From contig NZ_BDHH01000005.1 in NCBI RefSeq assembly GCF_001748365.1, forward strand, positions 166,293 through 230,292: a stretch of DNA of 64,000 nucleotides, read 5' to 3'. The notes under the pieces are model-generated. The model was given only the letters and a program-made list of their open reading frames with translations. It was not told where the DNA came from and ran no database searches. This document shows positions 41,358-49,594 of the stretch, piece after piece (positions within the stretch are counted from its first letter, which is position 1; every line of letters starts with the position of its first letter). The translations under genes were made by a program, and so were the position numbers. Source of the DNA: Fusibacter sp. 3D3 (GTDB lineage: Bacteria > Bacillota > Clostridia > Peptostreptococcales > Acidaminobacteraceae).

Positions 41358-43661
41358 TTGAAGTTCGTCGGTAAGAGTGTCAAAAGGGTTGATGGCGTTA
41401 AAAAAGTAACGGGAACGTTAAAATATGTAGATGATATTAAGCTGTCTAGAATGCTCTATGCAGCAGTGAAAAGGAGTCCGCATGCCCATGCTAACATCAT
41501 TAGCATCAATGTCGAAAAGGCGAGGGCATTAAAAGGCGTAAAAGAGATCATCACTGGGGACCAGTTCGAAAGAAGGGGAGGACTTTACCTAGAAGATAAA
41601 AACTTTTTAGCAGTGGGGAAGGCACGTTATCGTGGCGAAGGTGTAGCCGCAGTATGTGCAGAAACCGAAGAAATCGCTCAAAATGCGGTGGATTTGATCG
41701 AAGTTGAATACGAGGTTTTACCAGCTGTGACCAACGCGAAAGAGGGCATGAAGCCAGAGGCGCCACTTGTACATCCAGACTTGGGAGACTATCATTGGGC
41801 GCCAGTATTTTTTCCGAAGCCAGGAACGAATATCTCGAATCATTATAAACTGCGAAAAGGCGATGCGCCAGAAATCTTCAAAGAGGCTGAATTTGTTGTT
41901 GAAAATAATTTCTATGTCCCCCATGTTCAACATGTGCCTATTGAAACGCACACCGCAATTGCGCAGATGGATGCGGATGGTTATTTGACGGTGTGGGCAA
42001 GTTGTCAATCACCATATGCAGTAAGACAGGCTTTATCTGCGGCATTTGACATTCCACTTAACAAATTGAGAGTGCTTTCACCCGCAGTGGGCGGTGGCTT
42101 TGGCTCCAAGGCGGGAACCACACTTGAGGGCATTATCATCCCATTTGCGATGCATGCTAAGGGCAGACCGGTGAAACTCACTTATTCGAGACAAGATGAA
42201 TTTGAAAATGCCTATGTGAGACAAGGCTTGCATGCCGCCATCAAAACGGCTGTCAATAAAGAAGGGAAAATACTCGCAGTTCAAAATGAGTTTATTTGGG
42301 ATGGGGGTGCTTATACCGAGTATGGCGTAAACATCGCAAAAGCAGCGGGTTATGCATCAGCAGGCCCTTATGATATCGACAATGTTTGGACGGATTCTTA
42401 CTGTGTCTATACGAATCATCCTGTGGGTGGTCCTTATCGCGGTTTTGGCATGAGTGAGATTCACTTTGGCATAGAACAAAATCTAGATATTATTGCAGAA
42501 AAATTAGGCATTACGCCTGTTGAGATCAGGAAAATTAATGGCATGAAACCAGGTGGCACAACAGGGACTGGTGAGGTGGTGACGGTATCAGGTCTTATGG
42601 AGTGTCTAGACCAAGTGGTTGAAGATATTAAGTTTTATGAAAGGAGCGAACCCTCTTCACCAACCAAAGTGCGTGGCAAGGGGATCGCATGTGGTTGGAA
42701 GGCACCCTCTATGCCGAACAACGCCGCGTCTTCGGCAATCATCAAACTCAATGAAGATGGTACAGCCCACTTACTTGTAAGTGCTCAAGATATTGGACAG
42801 GGGTCGGATACGGTCATGACGCAAATTGCCGCAGAAGTGTTGTCTATTTCGCCAGAAAAAATCACGATTAAAACGGGTGACACGGATCATACTCCATATG
42901 AATGGCAAACCGTTGCTTCTAGAATTACCTATTCAGCGGGGCGTGCTGTCTATGAAGCTTGTCATGACGCTATGGATCAATTGTTGGATTTATCCCAAAT
43001 AAAACTGGGGATTTTTAAAAGGGATTTAGAGCTTCGAGATGGTTATGTGGTCTCTAAGATTTATCCAGATAAAAAAGTGTCTATTTCGGAACTTGCACTT
43101 GGTCTGAATTTTGAGGACGGTTCGGCGATTCACGGGCCAATTATCGGCAGAGGTTCCTTTATTCCGCCGAACATCAGAAATGCAGATAAGAAAACCGGCC
43201 TTGGCGATCATCCTGTTGTATTTTGGACCTATGGGGTTCAAGGGGTAGAAGTGGAAGTCGATTTGGAAACGGGTCAAACAAAAGTACTTAAAGTTGCTTC
43301 TTGCTTCGATGTAGGACGGGTTGTCAATCCTCAACTACTGGAAGGTCAAATAGAAGGTGCAATCGTACAGGGGCTAGGGACTGCTTTATTTGAGGAGCTC
43401 ATGCTCAAAGAGGGCAAGGTGCTCAATCCATCCTTTGTAGATTACAAGATACCGACGGCAGACGATATGCCAGAAATGATCATTAAGTTTGTTGAAAATC
43501 CAGAGGAAACTGGACCATTTGGCGCAAGGGGGGTTGCAGAACCTGCAATGGTGCCATCTGCTCCAGCAATTGCGAATGCCATTTATGATGCGACTGGTAT
43601 TCGACTCAATACAATGCCTATGACAGCTGAAAAGGTGCTCGCGGCAATGCAAGCAAAATAG
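41358..43661 (+). CDS. Molybdenum hydroxylase large subunit (xanthine dehydrogenase family)
   Basis: This subunit has about 767 residues and binds the Mo-pterin cofactor. Seen are VGGGFGSKA (residues about 244-252), GPYRGFGMSE with the conserved Arg, AQDIGQGSDTVM and GARGVAEPAMVPSAPAI with the catalytic Glu. The residue after GGGFGxK is Ala, where bovine-type xanthine dehydrogenase has the purine-binding Glu, so the substrate may not be xanthine. A TTG at 41358 is 8 bases from GGGGG and is preferred to the GTG at 41349, which overlaps that site. Neighbouring maturation genes of the YqeB/YqeC type suggest a selenium-dependent enzyme. Confidence 0.93.
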   Translation: MKFVGKSVKRVDGVKKVTGTLKYVDDIKLSRMLYAAVKRSPHAHANIISINVEKARALKGVKEIITGDQFERRGGLYLEDKNFLAVGKARYRGEGVAAVCAETEEIAQNAVDLIEVEYEVLPAVTNAKEGMKPEAPLVHPDLGDYHWAPVFFPKPGTNISNHYKLRKGDAPEIFKEAEFVVENNFYVPHVQHVPIETHTAIAQMDADGYLTVWASCQSPYAVRQALSAAFDIPLNKLRVLSPAVGGGFGSKAGTTLEGIIIPFAMHAKGRPVKLTYSRQDEFENAYVRQGLHAAIKTAVNKEGKILAVQNEFIWDGGAYTEYGVNIAKAAGYASAGPYDIDNVWTDSYCVYTNHPVGGPYRGFGMSEIHFGIEQNLDIIAEKLGITPVEIRKINGMKPGGTTGTGEVVTVSGLMECLDQVVEDIKFYERSEPSSPTKVRGKGIACGWKAPSMPNNAASSAIIKLNEDGTAHLLVSAQDIGQGSDTVMTQIAAEVLSISPEKITIKTGDTDHTPYEWQTVASRITYSAGRAVYEACHDAMDQLLDLSQIKLGIFKRDLELRDGYVVSKIYPDKKVSISELALGLNFEDGSAIHGPIIGRGSFIPPNIRNADKKTGLGDHPVVFWTYGVQGVEVEVDLETGQTKVLKVASCFDVGRVVNPQLLEGQIEGAIVQGLGTALFEELMLKEGKVLNPSFVDYKIPTADDMPEMIIKFVENPEETGPFGARGVAEPAMVPSAPAIANAIYDATGIRLNTMPMTAEKVLAAMQAK

Positions 43662-43703
43662 ATTAACGAGAAGCCGCATCTAAAAACAAATAGGAGGGGT
43701 TAT

Positions 43704-44924
43704 ATGGAATCGCAAAAAAATGTTCATGCGATTACAGATGTTACTGAGTTGGGGATGCCTAAGATGCTGACATTAGGTTTGCAGCATACCTTTACGATGT
43801 TTGGTGCAACTGTATTAGTACCCATTATCACGGGACTTGATATTTCTGTTTCACTGTTACTAGCAGGGGTTGGCACGCTTATTTTCCACTTTATCACAAA
43901 GGGCAAAGTCCCTGCATTCTTAGGATCTTCATTTGCATTTATCGCACCGATGCTTGCAGTTGCAGGAACCTATGGACTCGAGTATGCAAGGGGTGGCATT
44001 GTAGTAGCAGGCTTTGTCTATCTGATCTTAGCAGGACTCATGCACGTGTTTGGTTCGGACAAAGTCATCAAATTTTTCCCGCCGGTGGTCACTGGACCGA
44101 TTATTATGGTTATTGGTCTTAAACTTGCGCCAACTGCCATTAGCATGGCACAAACGGATTGGTTACTGGCCTTTATTGCATTTTGTATTGTAACAGGAGT
44201 CAGCGTTTATGCAAAGGGCTTCTTAAAAGTAATTCCGGTTATTATTGGTCTCATTGGCACTTATCTCATCGCAGTCATTTTGGGTAGAGTTGACTTCTCT
44301 TCGGTAAAAGATGCAGCCATGCTCGGTGTTCCAGCATTTAAATTGGCAAAATTCAATTTGGATGCGGTTTTGACTGTGGCACCTATTGCACTTGCAACCA
44401 TGGTAGAGCATGTGGGTGATATTTTAGCAATAGGCGCAACTGTGGAAAAAGATTTTATGAAAGACCCTGGACTCACCAGAACCTTAATGGGAGATGGTAT
44501 TGCAACTGCGGTTTCAGCCATGTTTGGTGGCCCTGCAAATACCACTTATTCTGAAAATACTGGCGTCTTAGCGCTCACAAGAGCGTGGGATCCTAAAATT
44601 ATGAGAATAGCAGCGGTTATGGCAATTTGTTTAGGGCTTATCCCAAAACTGGGTGCTTTGATTTCAACCATTCCAGGCGCGATTATAGGGGGGATTTCCA
44701 TTATCTTATTCGGTATGATCGCCTCTATTGGAGCAAGAACACTTGTTGAGCATCAAGTGGATTTCACGAAAGCTAGAAACTTGATCATTGCAGCTGTTAT
44801 TGTGGTTTTAGGTTTAGGCGGAGCCGTTTTGCCTATTCAAATGGGGGCATTCACAGTCAATATAGAAGGTATGGCACTTGCAGCAATCGCTGGTATTGTT
44901 TTAAATGTTATTTTACCAGAATAA
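43704..44924 (+). CDS. NCS2 nucleobase permease, uracil-type signature
   Basis: This 406-residue transporter has about twelve to fourteen membrane segments. QHTFTMFGATVLVPIITGLD near the start and GPANTTYSENTGVLALTRA in segment 10 place it in the nucleobase-cation symporter 2 family. The TTYxEN form of this motif is typical of uracil carriers (UraA/PyrP), whereas xanthine and urate carriers have a different NxG motif. It lies 42 bases after the hydroxylase large subunit and is probably co-transcribed. It therefore likely imports the hydroxylase substrate. GGAGGGG precedes the ATG. Confidence 0.9.
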   Translation: MESQKNVHAITDVTELGMPKMLTLGLQHTFTMFGATVLVPIITGLDISVSLLLAGVGTLIFHFITKGKVPAFLGSSFAFIAPMLAVAGTYGLEYARGGIVVAGFVYLILAGLMHVFGSDKVIKFFPPVVTGPIIMVIGLKLAPTAISMAQTDWLLAFIAFCIVTGVSVYAKGFLKVIPVIIGLIGTYLIAVILGRVDFSSVKDAAMLGVPAFKLAKFNLDAVLTVAPIALATMVEHVGDILAIGATVEKDFMKDPGLTRTLMGDGIATAVSAMFGGPANTTYSENTGVLALTRAWDPKIMRIAAVMAICLGLIPKLGALISTIPGAIIGGISIILFGMIASIGARTLVEHQVDFTKARNLIIAAVIVVLGLGGAVLPIQMGAFTVNIEGMALAAIAGIVLNVILPE

Positions 44925-44975
44925 ATTGAATAGTTTTTAAGCAAAACTTTGATATTTTAAATCTCGTTAATCACT

Positions 44976-45012
44976 AAGCCGGTAGAGGCGCTCTTCTTTT
45001 ACCGGTTTACTT
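44976..45012 (+). terminator. Terminator closing the hydroxylase-permease operon
   Basis: AAGCCGGTA (44976-44984) pairs with TACCGGTTT (45000-45008), followed by ACTTTT. Confidence 0.75.
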
Positions 45013-45094
45013 TTCAAAAGAATTTGTTAAATGGAAACAAACATTTCGAATAAAATCACATATTTATTATTGTTAAACACTAAAAAAATACAGA

Positions 45095-45116
45095 TCAAAT
45101 AATCTGAATATTGAGT
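45095..45116 (+). promoter_or_regulatory. Shared motif overlapping the pucR promoter
   Basis: TCAAATAATCTGAA plus TATTGAGT is the second copy of the motif at 39925-39946. Here it lies directly before TATAAT (45116-45121), within the promoter, a position suited to autorepression. Confidence 0.55.
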
Positions 45117-45141
45117 ATAATGGTATTAGAGGTGATCTGTC

Positions 45142-46872
45142 ATGCAAAATAATATTGGCGTTAAAATAAGTGAAATTTTACAGCTGGATTTGTTTAAAGA
45201 TGCGGAAATCATAGGCGGTAAAATGGGGCTGGAACACTACATTACAAAGGTAAATGTAATGGAAGTGCCAGATATTATCAACTGGGTTAAGCCAGGCGAA
45301 TTTTTATTGACCACGGCGTACTCGATTAAAGATGATATTATGAAATTAAATGAACTCATCCCGATTATGAAAGAGATTGGTGTTGCAGGGATTGGTATAA
45401 AAACAAAAAGGTACGTAGATGAATTGCCAAGTAGTGTTATTGATACAGCTAATAAGTTGGCATTCCCCATTATCAACATACCACAGGGGATTTCCTTTGG
45501 TGATATTATAACGACCATTTTGACCAGTGTTGTGAATAAACAAACGAATTTACTGATACAAATTGATGATTTTAACAACCGATTAAAAGAGATTATGTTA
45601 AGAGGTGGAGACCTCTTTGAAATTGCAAAAATGATTCATGAGGTTGTAGATGCACCGATTGCTATAACAGAAGATATTTTTAAGGACTATGTTATTGTCA
45701 CCAACGCAGATCAAAAGAAAATAATTGAACCCTTAGTGGAAGAACTCGTTTTGAATCGAATTACCAAGCACAATAAAGTCATTCGTGATTTTGGGATTGA
45801 GCACTTTGAAGATCATTTCGAAGATGAAATTGTGGATAGATTGATGATTCCCATCTTTTCAGCTGATGTGCTCTATGGGCACGTCATCATCTGGAATATC
45901 AATAAAAATATTGCAGATACAACCTTGTTTATGATAGAGGCGGCAGTTTCACTTATTGCACTGAACTCTGCTAAAAAGCTATCTGTATATGAAAATGAAA
46001 ATAAGCACAAGATTGAATTTATAGAAGAACTTTTATCGGATCAAGAGGGGCATCATCTAAGAGCCATCGAGAAGGCAACTTACTTTGATTTTAATAAAAA
46101 CAACATTTATGGGGTCGTTTTGGTCACGATTAATGAGACCGCAACAGATGTGAAATATACCCCTAATAATTCTAAAATTTTAAAGCAACTGAATTCTAAA
46201 TTGATCAGTGTTGTGGAAAGATTACACCGTCACTACAAGGGTGAACTCATCTATGGCAATAAAAGCGATCGGATCATCTTCCTATTGGGATTTGACTATT
46301 TACGCGATGAATCGCAAATGAAGCAAGAGCTGATTCGATTTTCACAGGATTTATTGGATTTTTCAAAGCTTGAAAACATTCATCATAAAATTTCAATAGG
46401 CATTGGCAGAACGTATGGCAATTATAAAGAGCTTCACAACAGTTATCGTGAAGCACATAGGGCCATTCAAAAACTCAACTTAAGTGAACACGCTGTACAA
46501 AAGCCTGCCTTAGATTTATATGAAAAAATAATGCATTTTGATGATTTGGGGATTTATAGAATCCTATCCAATGAAGCGATTCAACCCGAATTGTATCAGT
46601 TTTTCATGGAGACATTAGGGCCTATAGTGGCGTACGACAAAGAGAAAGATGCCGATCTCCTTCAGACTTTAAAAATGTATTTTGCCTGTGGTTGTAACCT
46701 CAAAAAAGTATCTGAGGAAATGTATACGCATTATAACACTGTAATCTATAGAATGCAGCGGATTAAAGAGATTGGCAATATTGATTTTAATGATCCCAAC
46801 GTCACCCTCAATATCCATATCGCACTGAAAATACTAGATGTTCTGAGCCCAGAGTTCGGAATAAAAGGATGA
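45142..46872 (+). CDS. PucR family transcriptional regulator
   Basis: This 576-residue protein has an N-terminal PucR domain (residues about 8-125: MEVPDIINWVKPGEFLLTTAYSI is diagnostic). A GGDEF-like CdaR middle region contains HKISIGIGRTYGNYKELHNSYREAHRAI. A C-terminal PucR-type helix-turn-helix has LLQTLKMYFACGCNLKKVSEEMYTHYNTVIYRMQRIKEI. Such regulators sense purine breakdown products such as allantoin and control purine catabolism genes. It sits between the hydroxylase-permease operon and the carbamoyltransferase genes, starts 6 bases before the latter, and shares an upstream motif with the former. The true ligand is not known. Confidence 0.93.
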   Translation: MQNNIGVKISEILQLDLFKDAEIIGGKMGLEHYITKVNVMEVPDIINWVKPGEFLLTTAYSIKDDIMKLNELIPIMKEIGVAGIGIKTKRYVDELPSSVIDTANKLAFPIINIPQGISFGDIITTILTSVVNKQTNLLIQIDDFNNRLKEIMLRGGDLFEIAKMIHEVVDAPIAITEDIFKDYVIVTNADQKKIIEPLVEELVLNRITKHNKVIRDFGIEHFEDHFEDEIVDRLMIPIFSADVLYGHVIIWNINKNIADTTLFMIEAAVSLIALNSAKKLSVYENENKHKIEFIEELLSDQEGHHLRAIEKATYFDFNKNNIYGVVLVTINETATDVKYTPNNSKILKQLNSKLISVVERLHRHYKGELIYGNKSDRIIFLLGFDYLRDESQMKQELIRFSQDLLDFSKLENIHHKISIGIGRTYGNYKELHNSYREAHRAIQKLNLSEHAVQKPALDLYEKIMHFDDLGIYRILSNEAIQPELYQFFMETLGPIVAYDKEKDADLLQTLKMYFACGCNLKKVSEEMYTHYNTVIYRMQRIKEIGNIDFNDPNVTLNIHIALKILDVLSPEFGIKG

Positions 46873-46878
46873 TGATTT

Positions 46879-47853
46879 ATGGAAGCACAATTGCTATCAA
46901 GGGACCTCAAAGCCTATCTTGAGAGTTGCAGAAAATCAGAGGGCAAGATACATTCTGTTTTCAAAGATGCCCTCAACATTCAGACGGCAAACGGCGAATT
47001 GATCTCCATTCTCACTGCTGGAAAAGATATAGAACCCATGAGTGCGCTGATCTCTGCTCAACCTCGTGAAATGAAAGGCTTTTATCAAGACGACCCTGTG
47101 GAGCTTTCAAGCAAGGGCATTCTCTTTAAAAATAATAACAAATGGCTGTCGATTGAAAAATCAAAAGTCTGGCATCCTGAAATTTCAATTCAAGGCGAAA
47201 GACATTCTATTGAGGCACAAAAACGGTGCGTTGAAGACATTAAGCAAAAACTCGTAGAAGAGGATTTGACGATTGGCTTATCACCCTTGATACATTATTT
47301 AACCTTCAACGAGGGCGTTCAACTTTTGAACAAGGATTCACCAGCGCTCAATGAGTACTGTGATTTCATACAAATCAGGCTTTACCAACTGCTTAAGGCA
47401 CTCAACGATAGGCATTATGACGAGGCGTTGACCCTCATGCCTAACTTTGTTGGATTTGGGCCAGGACTCACGCCTTCATCCGATGATCTGTTGGCGGGAA
47501 TATTAGTCAGTCTAGTCTATGAAGAATCCATGAAAGAGGCATCTCTTAGAGAGGATCAAGTCCTTGTATTTTCAAAAGATGTTTATGAAATATGTGTGGG
47601 CAAAACTACCAGTGTCAGTGAGCAAATGCTTAAATTTGCTTCTAGAGGTATGGTCTCCGAAGGGTATCGCAATCTCATTAGAAGTATTTTCTTTAAAGAT
47701 CAGGTCCCAATGCATCTGCGGATTGAGACCGTATTAAAGCATGGGGCATCCTCTGGAAGTGACTTCTTATTCGGTGTCTATTGCATGAATTCAATAAGGC
47801 TAAATCGTTTAAAACCGATTGAACCTATACCAGTAAAGGAGTGTGAAGAATAA
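46879..47853 (+). CDS. DUF2877 protein, AllH-type subunit of carbamoyltransferase
   Basis: This 324-residue protein has the DUF2877 core NFVGFGPGLTPSSDDLLAGILVSL near residues 192-215 and VSEQMLKFASRGMVSEGYRNLI. In E. coli, AllF (FdrA), AllG (DUF1116) and AllH (DUF2877) are, to my knowledge, required together for oxamate carbamoyltransferase activity in allantoin fermentation. The gene starts 6 bases after pucR and its stop overlaps the fdrA start (TAATG), indicating coupled translation. Its own role in the complex is unclear. Confidence 0.88.
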   Translation: MEAQLLSRDLKAYLESCRKSEGKIHSVFKDALNIQTANGELISILTAGKDIEPMSALISAQPREMKGFYQDDPVELSSKGILFKNNNKWLSIEKSKVWHPEISIQGERHSIEAQKRCVEDIKQKLVEEDLTIGLSPLIHYLTFNEGVQLLNKDSPALNEYCDFIQIRLYQLLKALNDRHYDEALTLMPNFVGFGPGLTPSSDDLLAGILVSLVYEESMKEASLREDQVLVFSKDVYEICVGKTTSVSEQMLKFASRGMVSEGYRNLIRSIFFKDQVPMHLRIETVLKHGASSGSDFLFGVYCMNSIRLNRLKPIEPIPVKECEE

Positions 47854-49409
47854 TGATACAATATGAGATTCGCAAAAACGCTTACTATGACTCCGTAACT
47901 TTGATGCTCATTTCAAAAGAGATAAAAAACATCGAAGGGGTAGGGGACGCGATTGTGGGTATGGGTACTGACCTCAACAAGGAACTGACGGTCAACATTG
48001 GTCTAAAGCATACATTGCTGGATGCTATTTCGCCAAATGATTTTTATATTGCCGCAGAAGTGGATTCAGATGAAAGCATGAAAGAAGTGATTGAATCCGT
48101 GGAGCGTCTGCTCACGGCTAAGAAGACGGCGGCAGGGAGCGATTATAGGCCAGCAACACTGAATTCTGCTGTCGAGCATTTTAAAGAGGCCAATCTCGTG
48201 ATTGTTTCAATCGCAGGTCAATATGCTGAAGAAGAGGTTTTAAATGCACTGGACCATGATCTCAATGTCATGCTCTTCTCAGATAATGTCTCCATAGAAG
48301 CAGAACTTAGGATGAAGCAAAAAGCGGTATCTAAGGAACTACTCATGATGGGACCGGATTGTGGCACTGCCATCATCAATGGGATACCCCTTGCTTTTGC
48401 AAATGTGGTCAAAAAAGGCCCTATCGGTGTGGTCGGCGCATCCGGTACGGGGACGCAAGAAGTGACCGCACTTATCGATCAATTGGGATCGGGCTGTTCG
48501 CAAGTGATTGGGACAGGGGGACGAGATTTAAAATCAGAAATTGGAGGTCTTATGATGCTTCAAAGCATCGATGCTTTGATTGAAGATCCAGAGACCAAAG
48601 TCATCGTTCTTATTTCTAAACCACCAGCACCAGAAGTGGCAGAAAAAATCCTTCAGAAGGTCAAATTGACTTCAAAGCCTGTTGTTGTGGACTTTATAGG
48701 AGGCAACCAAGAAACCATTAAAAACGCTGGTGCCTATGCGTGTTTAACACTTGAAGATACAGCCCGAAAAGCGGTTGCACTTGCAAATGGCATGGAACCC
48801 GTTGATTTTATAGGTTTTACAGAGGATGAATCTGTAATAGATGAACTCGTACAAAAAAGTTTAGAGGGGATAAAACCAACGCAAACCAATTTAAGAGCGC
48901 TTTATACAGGCGGAACCTTGGCTGATGAAGCCATGAAATTACTGGGCAATACTTTTGGGGGAATCTACTCCAATATCCCGCTTTCACCAGAATATGAGCT
49001 CCAAAATTTGAATAATCTCAAAGGACATGTGTGTTTGGATTTAGGAGAAGATCAATTTACAGTGGGAAGACCTCATCCGATGATTGATCCTTCCACACGT
49101 ACAGATCGCTTTAAAACCGATATAGATGAAACGGTGGCTGTGGTTTTAATGGATGTGGTCATCGGTTATGGCTCACATGAAAATCCGGCACTAGAGGCGG
49201 CACAGTCTGTTAATGCACTTAGAGCATCTTATGATGAAAAGTTTGTTGTGGTGGCTTCTATAACAGGCACAGAAGGTGATCCTCAAATCCTAAGTGTTTC
49301 TAAAGCAACACTTGAGCAGGAAGGCATCTTGGTACTCCCTTCAAATGCTCAAGCCGTGAGATTTGTTCACAAACTTTTAACCGCGTTAGGAGGTATGAAA
49401 CATGCATAA
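47853..49409 (+). CDS. fdrA: FdrA family protein, AllF-type carbamoyltransferase subunit
   Basis: This 518-residue protein has two Rossmann-like CoA-ligase-type domains: MGPDCGTAIINGIPLAFANVV and GVVGASGTGTQEVTALI near 165-200, then GGTLADEAMKLLG and GRPHPMIDPSTR near 350-420. This is the FdrA/YahF architecture, related to succinyl-CoA synthetase but used for carbamoyl transfer to phosphate. Relatives are about 510-555 residues long. The start overlaps the DUF2877 stop. AGGAGG near the 3' end (49389-49394) serves the 59-codon gene whose ATG at 49402 lies inside this frame. Confidence 0.92.
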   Translation: MIQYEIRKNAYYDSVTLMLISKEIKNIEGVGDAIVGMGTDLNKELTVNIGLKHTLLDAISPNDFYIAAEVDSDESMKEVIESVERLLTAKKTAAGSDYRPATLNSAVEHFKEANLVIVSIAGQYAEEEVLNALDHDLNVMLFSDNVSIEAELRMKQKAVSKELLMMGPDCGTAIINGIPLAFANVVKKGPIGVVGASGTGTQEVTALIDQLGSGCSQVIGTGGRDLKSEIGGLMMLQSIDALIEDPETKVIVLISKPPAPEVAEKILQKVKLTSKPVVVDFIGGNQETIKNAGAYACLTLEDTARKAVALANGMEPVDFIGFTEDESVIDELVQKSLEGIKPTQTNLRALYTGGTLADEAMKLLGNTFGGIYSNIPLSPEYELQNLNNLKGHVCLDLGEDQFTVGRPHPMIDPSTRTDRFKTDIDETVAVVLMDVVIGYGSHENPALEAAQSVNALRASYDEKFVVVASITGTEGDPQILSVSKATLEQEGILVLPSNAQAVRFVHKLLTALGGMKHA

Positions 49410-49581
49410 GATCAATCAACTTTTCCAAAAAGATTTAAAAGTCATCAACATGGGACTTGAATCTTTTTATAAAGATTTAAAAGAACAAGATGTAGCTGTG
49501 ATTCATATGAACTGGCGACCTCGTGCAGGTGGAAATCCTAAGATGATAGACCTGCTCAATCGTTTAAAATCGAATAAGTAA
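49402..49581 (+). CDS. 59-residue protein between fdrA and the DUF1116 gene
   Basis: ATG at 49402 has AGGAGG 8 bases upstream and an open frame of 59 codons to TAA at 49579-49581. It reads INQLFQKDLKVINMGLESF near the start and VIHMNWRPRAGGNPKMI near residue 42. From memory, a KVINxGLxxF ... DWRPPAGG segment of this kind forms the N-terminus of many DUF1116 (AllG) proteins. Here it is a separate gene ending 13 bases before the DUF1116 start. It overlaps the fdrA end by 8 bases. It is probably a small structural piece of the same complex. Confidence 0.85.
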   Translation: MHKINQLFQKDLKVINMGLESFYKDLKEQDVAVIHMNWRPRAGGNPKMIDLLNRLKSNK

Positions 49582-49594
49582 AGGAGATGATAAA

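Noticed and set aside
45070-45081. ATTGTTAAACAC near pucR as a fifth member of the TTAAC operator array
   Set aside because: It lacks the TTAACR core with the flanking pattern and is isolated, so chance in AT-rich DNA is more likely.
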